From DATLAN01 sp035527455 (GTDB taxonomy: Bacteria; Planctomycetota; Planctomycetia; Pirellulales; Thermoguttaceae): 17,123 bases of DNA. The DNA lies in contig DATLAN010000253.1 in assembly GCA_035527455.1 (NCBI GenBank), positions 1 to 17,123 of the forward strand. Reading direction: 5' to 3'. Every line of letters starts with the position of its first letter. The stretch's first letter is position 1. The notes under the pieces were generated by a model. It searched no databases and was not told the DNA's origin. It worked only from the letters and a program-made list of their open reading frames with translations. This document shows positions 12,606 through 17,123 of the stretch, piece by piece. The translations under genes were made by a program, and so were the position numbers.

Positions 12606-13622
12606 ATGGCCAAGGTCCTGGTCACCGGAGCCAGCGGTTTTGTCGGATCGCATCTCGCTGCGGCGCTTTGCCGGCAGGGCGACGAGGTCACTTGTCTGGT
12701 GCGCAAAACCTCCGTGGTCGACCGGCTCCGGCCGTTGGGACTCCGGCTGGTCTACGGCAGCGTGACCGAGCCCGACTCGCTGCAGGCCGCCGTGGCCGGC
12801 AACGAGATCGTCTACCACGTGGCCGGCAGCACCAAGGCCTTTCGTAAAGAACATCTCTTCAAGGTCAACGAGCAGGGCACCGCCAACGTCGCCCGGGCGT
12901 GTGCCGAGCAGACCACGCCGCCGGTGTTGGTCGTGGTCTCGTCGCTGGCGGCGGCCGGCCCCGCGCCCGATGGACAACCCCGCACCGAAGCCGATCCGGC
13001 CGAGCCGGTCTCGAACTACGGGCGGAGCAAGCTGGCGGGCGAACGGGCAGCCGAGCAGTTCGCCGATCGCCTCCCGATCACGATCGTCCGCCCGCCGATC
13101 GTCGTGGGCGAGGCCGACCGCGACGGCTTTGCCATGTTCCGTGCAATTTCCCGCTTCCGCATCCACCTGGTGCCCACTTTCCGCCCGCGCCGCTACTCGC
13201 TGATCCACGCGGCCGATCTGGCCAATCTGCTGATCCTGGCGGCCCGGCGGGGTACCCGGCTTTCGAGCGGTCCGACGGACGGTCCTTCGCCGCCCGGCCA
13301 CTATTTCGCCGCCTGCGAGGTGCATCCCACCTACGCCCAGTTGGGCCGGATGGTCGCCGCGGCGCTGGGCCGTCGCCGCGTGCTGGTGCTGCCGGCCAAC
13401 CCGCTGGCGGTTCGCATGGCCGCGACCTTGTCGGAGGTCTGCTCGCGGATCGTACGGCGACCCAACATCCTGAACTTCGACAAGGTCCGCGAGATCCGCG
13501 CCGGCTCCTGGCTCTGTTCCGCCCAAGCCGCCACCGACGAACTCGGCTATTCCCCAGCCGCCCCGCTGCCCGAGCGACTCCGCCAGACGGCCGAGTGGTA
13601 TCGCCGCGAAGGCTGGCTGTGA
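12606..13622 (+). CDS. NAD(P)-dependent epimerase/dehydratase (extended SDR)
   Basis: The 338-residue protein is an extended short-chain dehydrogenase. VTGASGFVGS (residues 6-15) is the Rossmann GxxGxxG dinucleotide-binding motif. Val110 to Ser113 (VVSS) supplies the catalytic Ser, and NYGRSK supplies Tyr138 and Lys142 of the YxxxK pair. RPPIVVGEADRDG and the later segments fit the nucleotide-sugar or steroid-type epimerase family, without showing which substrate is used. It is probably cytoplasmic. The ATG directly abuts a heptamer array and has no Shine-Dalgarno, suggesting leaderless-like or unstructured-leader initiation. The stop is followed at once by another heptamer array. It is divergent from the GNAT-like gene; no operon partner is visible downstream. 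Confidence 0.88.
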   Translation: MAKVLVTGASGFVGSHLAAALCRQGDEVTCLVRKTSVVDRLRPLGLRLVYGSVTEPDSLQAAVAGNEIVYHVAGSTKAFRKEHLFKVNEQGTANVARACAEQTTPPVLVVVSSLAAAGPAPDGQPRTEADPAEPVSNYGRSKLAGERAAEQFADRLPITIVRPPIVVGEADRDGFAMFRAISRFRIHLVPTFRPRRYSLIHAADLANLLILAARRGTRLSSGPTDGPSPPGHYFAACEVHPTYAQLGRMVAAALGRRRVLVLPANPLAVRMAATLSEVCSRIVRRPNILNFDKVREIRAGSWLCSAQAATDELGYSPAAPLPERLRQTAEWYRREGWL

Positions 13623-13671
13623 GGGAAGGGACGAGGGGCGAGGGACGAGGGGCGAGGGACGAGGGACGAGA
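13623..13671. repeat. Heptanucleotide tandem array (GACGAGG/GGCGAGG)
   Basis: Seven 7-bp units start at the base after the epimerase stop: GGGAAGG, GACGAGG, GGCGAGG, GACGAGG, GGCGAGG, GACGAGG, GACGAGA. Alternation of two unit types suggests duplication of a 14-bp dimer. Confidence 0.88.
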
Positions 13672-13735
13672 GAAGGGGGAAGTGAGAGGAGGGAGGAGCG
13701 AAGCGGAGTAGTCGTAACCACTTGCAAAAGTCCCG

Positions 13736-13761
13736 TTTAGCGGGTGGGCTTGCCCACCGTT
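13736..13761. repeat. Single-arm relative of the 4226-4304 palindrome
   Basis: This 26-bp segment equals the left arm at 4226-4251 except at two positions. The changes (C to T and G to A) lie opposite each other in the internal hairpin GGTGGGCTTGCCCACC, so the stem is preserved. No second arm follows. Confidence 0.8.
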
Positions 13762-13937
13762 CCGTCGTGGCTTCCGACCACGTTACTCCCGATTCTTCCC
13801 CGCACCACGCTTACCACGGTTCTGACCGATGAGCAGCCGCATGTTGCATAAGTCATTGTCATTCAACCAGTTCGCTCGTTCCAACATCCCCCGACACGGT
13901 CATCCGACACAGCCATCCGGCGTGCTGTTGACTCGAC

Positions 13938-13964
13938 GCAACCTGCTACACAGAAACAGGTTGC
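13938..13964. other. Perfect 8-bp hairpin
   Basis: GCAACCTG (13938-13945) and CAGGTTGC (13957-13964) enclose 11 bases. No U-tract follows on either strand strong enough to call a terminator. Confidence 0.5.
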
Positions 13965-14015
13965 TTCATTCTTAGCCACTTTTTGCGCATCTCGTCGTCG
14001 CGGACGGAAGTAAAC

Positions 14016-14085
14016 GTAGGGTAGGCACTGCCCACCAAACCCCAATCCATCCTCTCGATTCGGATTGGTGGGCAGTGCCCACTAC
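14016..14085. repeat. Palindrome with GGCACTGCCCACCAA arms
   Basis: The arm GGCACTGCCCACCAA followed by CAATCC (14024-14048) pairs with GGATTGGTGGGCAGTGCC and CACTAC (14062-14085), with small indels near both arm ends. It is a third palindrome type in the same gene-free stretch. Confidence 0.8.
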
Positions 14086-14460
14086 GCTCCCAAGATCGGG
14101 GAAATCGGGGGACATCATATGAGTTTCTGGCGAGCCGCCGACGAAAACCAGTACGGTGTCCCCCGAATACGTCATGGTCTCGTCCGACTTCCCGATCTCG
14201 TACACGGCGGTCGTGCGGCCTTGGCCTTCACCGCCCGGACCGGCGTCGGATGGTTCGCCGGTCGAGTTTGGGATCTCCCGAGTTCCGTGCAAGATGCTTG
14301 TATCCATGCCTCGGGTCTACGACTCCGACGTGCCGACACGACTCTCGCCCTATCGATTCGTGCCGTGTTGCTTTCCCCATCAGTCAACAAGGTCAGCACA
14401 CGCAATTGGTGATTTCGGAGTTCCATACCGTGCCTGTATACACCTCTGTGAAAGCACAAC

Positions 14461-14565
14461 CCGGCACCTCACGGTGCCCGGCTCATCACTCGAAGGCCGC
14501 GGCGGGCGGCTAACCCTTCCGCGCAGAGGACTCTCACCTCCAACATCTTGCCGACTTGTCTCGGC
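14461..14565. other. Cluster of three stem-loops, possible structured element
   Basis: CCGGCACC..GGTGCCCGG (14461-14481, one bulge), GAGG ACTCTCA CCTC (about 14526-14540) and GCCGA CTTGTC TCGGC (14550-14565) follow one another with GGCTAACCCTTCCGCG between the first two. On the minus strand the first hairpin is followed by GTTGTGCTTTC, so it might act as a weak terminator. The regular spacing suggests a dispersed structured repeat or a small RNA; the sequence does not decide. Confidence 0.4.
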
Positions 14566-15006
14566 GCTTTCTGACTGTCCCCGTTATCGTCGTCCCTATT
14601 ATCCAAGTTGGTGCGGGAGAAACGAAATCGGCGAAAATCGGCAAACAATGTCGTAAGTTTAATCAGTGACTTCTCTTACGCCAAGGCAACAACCACTCCA
14701 TGAGACCTGGCCGAGCGGCCCATGTCAAGGGAGATCGAATACCCTAAGCGTATAGAAGGCAAGGAGTTACGAAGACATCGGCCCGGCTGCCGTCGCCGAG
14801 CACGATGGCCGGGGGCGGAGAACAATGGGATTCAAGCCGGGTGCCGTTTCGACACTCGTCCGCGTAACCATTTGATCCGCAACGACTTGCGAGACTCACT
14901 GCGGCGAAGCCAAACGAGAATGGTTGCCCTCGAGCCGCCGAACCGGGAAAAAAAGCGCCGGGATGCCATTCGCATCGCCCCAGCGAGACGGCTACATTGC
15001 AGATGT

Positions 15007-15102
15007 GTAGGCCGGAACAAGCGCAGCGCAGTTCCGGCATTTGGTGCGCAAAGGCCGCATGAAGCAACTTGCCGGAACTGCGCTGCGCTTGTTCCGGCCT
15101 AC
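15007..15102. repeat. Large palindrome, copy 2 of a dispersed family
   Basis: Arms 15007-15039 and 15070-15102 are exact 33-bp reverse complements, nearly identical to the arms at 6827-6922. The loop core, AAAGGCCGCATGAAGC, is the reverse complement of the loop core of copy 1, and outside the arm the flank ACACATCT is also shared in inverted orientation. The two copies are thus inverted relative to each other. Confidence 0.93.
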
Positions 15103-15310
15103 TTTCTATCTTGTACTCGTTCCCAAGCTTTGTCGTTGTGGTATGGCCGTCTAACGCAAGGAACCAACAAACCGGCGTATCGGCAAGAAAACCGGCCCAT
15201 GCTGAGGAAACGAAGCGGCCCGATCGTCAAACCGGTGATTCTGCGTATCCACCCGCCTTGGGTCCCCATGGTGCTACCCTCCTTCTCTTCTTTGCCTTGC
15301 CCGGGGCGAT

Positions 15311-15339
15311 TTGCCAATTCAAAGGCGCGATGCTACCAT
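15311..15339 (+). promoter_or_regulatory. Promoter candidate for the Gfo/Idh/MocA operon
   Basis: TTGCCA (15311-15316), 17 bp, then TACCAT (15334-15339). The predicted leader is about 75 bases. Confidence 0.4.
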
Positions 15340-15419
15340 GGGCGCGTGCCGCGCGCAACGTGCAGGCGGGTGAAGCGGAATGACTCTACACTTCGGAACC
15401 GAAATCAGTAGGATGACCC

Positions 15420-16796
15420 ATGTCCAAACCACAACTATCTCGAGACGTTCGCGTTTCTGCAAAGCGTGAACCTTCGCCGGCCCGAGTCGGCGGTTCGTCC
15501 GCGACCCGGCGGCAGTTTCTCAAGCGTGCGGCGGTCGCCGGGGGTTTCGTCGCGGCGCCGTGCCTGATCCCGGCTTCGGCGTTGGGGGCCGACGGCGCCA
15601 CGCCGCCCAGCGAGCGGATCATCCTCGGCGGCATCGGCGTGGGCAATCGGGGCTCCGGCGTGCTCGGCTGGATGCTGCCGGAGAAAGACATGCAGTTCGT
15701 GGCCGTCTGCGACGCCAAGAAGGCGCAGCGCGAAAAGGTCAAGCAGATGGTCGATGCCCGCTACGGCAACAGCGACTGCGTCGTCTACGCCGACATGCGC
15801 GAGTTCCTGGCCGTGCGCCCGGACATCGACGCCCTGTTGATCACCACCGGCGACCGCTGGCACGCCCCGGCTTCGATCATGGCGATGCGGGCGGGCAAGG
15901 ACGTCTATTCCGAGAAGCCCTCGTGCATGACCATCGCCGAAGGCCAGACGGTCGTGCAAACGGCCAAGCGCTTCGGGCGGATCTACCAGACCGGTACGCA
16001 ACGGCTCAGCGAGGCGAAGTTCGTGGTCGCCAACGAGCTGCTCCGCACCGGCCGGCTGGGCAAGGTCGATACGGTCCGCGCCCACATCGCCCCCTGGGAC
16101 GCGGCCGAGATGCGGCACGACTGGCTGCCCGCCGAGCCCCTGCCGCCGAAGGAAGAGGTCGACTGGGACGAGTGGCTCGGCCCGTGTCCCTGGCGGCCGT
16201 ACAACTCCAACTACGTTCGCGGCGGCTGGCGGGGCCATTACGACTTCCACACGAGCTGCATCGGCGAATGGGGCGCCCATACGTTCGCCCAGTGCCACGC
16301 GGCCATCGGCGCCGCGGATACCTCGCCGGTCGAATATGGATACGTCGACAATCCCACCGGCGACGGCATGGTCACGCGCTTCGCCAACGGGATGAAGATG
16401 GTCCTGCATCGCGGCAATCAGTATTGGCACGGTTCGTGCGGCGTGCGCTACGAGGGGACCGAGGGCTGGGTCGCCGTGGCCGACGGCTACGCCCAGCCGG
16501 AAGTCTCCGATCCGGCCCTGCTGGACGGCAGCGAGAACCTCGTCCGCGACTACGTGGACCGCACCGGCCGGGCGCTGAGCCACGTGCGGAATTTCTTCGA
16601 CTGCGTGAAATCGCGCCGCCTCACCGTGGCCCATCCCGAGGTGATGCACCGCTCGATGACCACGGTCCACGCGGCCAACATCTGCATGTGGCTGAAGCGC
16701 GACGTGAAGTATGACCCGGTGAAAGAAGAGTTCGTCGGCGACGCGGAAGCCAACCGCCTGCGTGCCCGGGCGCAGCGCGAGCCGTGGATTATGTAA
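15420..16796 (+). CDS. Tat-exported Gfo/Idh/MocA family oxidoreductase
   Basis: The 458-residue product starts with a twin-arginine signal, ATRRQFLKRAAVAGG (RR at 30-31), and a hydrophobic segment ending near ASALGA, so it is exported folded. The mature enzyme has an N-terminal Rossmann fold, ILGGIGVGNRGSG (68-80), followed by the family's VAVCDAKK, a conserved DRWHAPASIMAMRAGKDVY stretch and the EKP motif (165-167), whose Lys166 is usually catalytic. The C-terminal part is the family's substrate-binding beta-sheet domain. Members oxidise or otherwise transform sugars and inositols using NAD(P); the substrate here is unknown. How an exported enzyme would obtain NAD(P) is unresolved, as for many planctomycete members. 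AGGA is six bases before the ATG. A secreted HEAT-repeat gene follows 31 bp downstream, probably in one operon. Confidence 0.92.
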   Translation: MSKPQLSRDVRVSAKREPSPARVGGSSATRRQFLKRAAVAGGFVAAPCLIPASALGADGATPPSERIILGGIGVGNRGSGVLGWMLPEKDMQFVAVCDAKKAQREKVKQMVDARYGNSDCVVYADMREFLAVRPDIDALLITTGDRWHAPASIMAMRAGKDVYSEKPSCMTIAEGQTVVQTAKRFGRIYQTGTQRLSEAKFVVANELLRTGRLGKVDTVRAHIAPWDAAEMRHDWLPAEPLPPKEEVDWDEWLGPCPWRPYNSNYVRGGWRGHYDFHTSCIGEWGAHTFAQCHAAIGAADTSPVEYGYVDNPTGDGMVTRFANGMKMVLHRGNQYWHGSCGVRYEGTEGWVAVADGYAQPEVSDPALLDGSENLVRDYVDRTGRALSHVRNFFDCVKSRRLTVAHPEVMHRSMTTVHAANICMWLKRDVKYDPVKEEFVGDAEANRLRARAQREPWIM

Positions 16797-16827
16797 CGTT
16801 CAACCCCAAACGGAAGGATAATACACC

Positions 16828-17123
16828 ATGTCACAATCGAGAATAACGTTCGCTCTGGTCGTCGTGCTGTTGTTGGCGGGCGCGGTGACGTCGCTGGCCC
16901 AGGAGAGCGATCTGATCGCCGTAATCAAGTCGGACGCGCCGCTGAAGGAGAAGATGGACGCCTGCCGCCAGTTGGCGCGGATCGGCACCAAGGACGCCGT
17001 GCCCGCGCTGGCCGCGCTGCTGGGCGACGAGGAACTCTCGCACATGGCCCGTTACGCCCTGGAGCCGATCGACGATCCGAGCGTGGACGAGGCGTTGCGC
17101 GAGGCGCTGGGCAAGCTGAAAGG
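16828..17123 (+). CDS. Secreted HEAT-repeat protein, 3' end beyond the window
   Basis: The first 98 codons are present and the frame is still open at the window end. Residues 1-24 form a Sec-type signal peptide, with ITFALVVVLLLAGAVTSLA followed by QES and probable cleavage after SLA. The next segment has the helical pair pattern of HEAT/PBS-lyase repeats: KMDACRQLARIGTKDAVPALAALLGDEE, then ARYALEPIDDPSVDEALREALGKL. Such proteins are interaction scaffolds; C-terminal domains might add function but cannot be seen. GGAAGGA lies nine bases upstream of the ATG. The 31-bp gap after the Gfo/Idh/MocA gene and the shared export suggest joint action outside the cytoplasm. Confidence 0.85.
   Translation, partial: MSQSRITFALVVVLLLAGAVTSLAQESDLIAVIKSDAPLKEKMDACRQLARIGTKDAVPALAALLGDEELSHMARYALEPIDDPSVDEALREALGKLK

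Larger units (their letters stand above)
13623..15419. other. 1.8-kb region without a convincing gene, rich in palindromes and hairpins
   Basis: Short reading frames of 60 to 230 codons occur on both strands, but they overlap, cross the palindromes at 14016-14085 and 15007-15102, and show no family resemblance. The region holds a heptamer array, a single-arm REP, a 13-bp tandem repeat (13891-13903 and 13904-13916), an 8-bp hairpin (13938-13964), two large palindromes, a cluster of stem-loops (14461-14565), a hairpin CGTAAG/CTTACG (14652-14680) and a promoter candidate (15311-15339). Small RNAs cannot be excluded. Confidence 0.65.

Noticed and set aside
13972..14307. Minus-strand frame of 111 codons
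   Set aside because: Its C-terminal third is encoded by the 14016-14085 palindrome, and no family resemblance is seen in the rest. A short real peptide cannot be excluded.
14461..14481. Rho-independent terminator
   Set aside because: The stem is good, but neither strand has a convincing run of U after it, and no gene ends nearby.
14700..14760. tRNA-like D-arm sequence TGGCCGAGCGG followed by a T-loop-like GATCGAAT
   Set aside because: The distance between the two is far too short for an anticodon arm, and no acceptor stem can be formed.
14722..15411. Plus-strand frame of 229 codons upstream of the oxidoreductase gene
   Set aside because: It reads straight through both arms of the 15007-15102 palindrome, has no domain and overlaps other frames. 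Treated as chance.

Overview
The window looks like chromosomal DNA of a planctomycete, probably Pirellulales-like. This is inferred from a Tat-exported Gfo/Idh/MocA oxidoreductase followed by a secreted HEAT-repeat protein, a second Tat-exported sugar-isomerase-like protein, high GC, many genes without a clear Shine-Dalgarno, and several families of intergenic palindromes and heptanucleotide tandem repeats. No rRNA, tRNA, CRISPR array, transposase or recombinase gene was found.

Region 1 (1-1664, minus strand) is the most unusual part. It reads as an integron cassette array without an integrase in view: a tyrosine-phosphatase-like gene, a DUF2971 gene and a 49-codon membrane-peptide gene. The first two are each followed by a well-formed attC site (1058-1158 and 296-358) whose hairpin arms pair almost perfectly apart from a bulged G four bases into the arm. 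The third is followed by a weaker attC candidate. The left edge holds an inverted, stop-interrupted paralogue of the membrane peptide. GC is visibly lower here than in the rest of the window.

Region 2 (1814-5405) has a minus-strand pair, a Tat-exported isomerase-like protein followed after one base by a histidine-family phosphatase. Divergent from it is a DRE-TIM aldolase with a strong promoter and Shine-Dalgarno. The 414-bp divergent gap carries a perfect 26-bp inverted repeat.

Region 3 (5417-12276, minus strand) carries, in transcription order: a tandem-duplicated YghO/GNAT-like protein, a ketoacyl-synthase-like protein lacking the catalytic Cys and one catalytic His, a membrane-anchored protein with a degenerate GGDEF domain, and a 13-repeat TPR protein. 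The first two probably form an operon. The others are separated by large palindromes. The degenerate active sites suggest scaffolding, regulatory or chain-length-factor-like roles rather than standard catalysis.

Region 4 (12606-13622) is an extended-SDR epimerase gene flanked on both sides by heptanucleotide tandem arrays, one abutting its ATG. From 13623 to 15419 no convincing gene is seen, only palindromes, hairpins and tandem repeats. Region 5 (15420-17123) is the Gfo/Idh/MocA gene and, 31 bp downstream, the start of a secreted HEAT-repeat gene cut by the window end.
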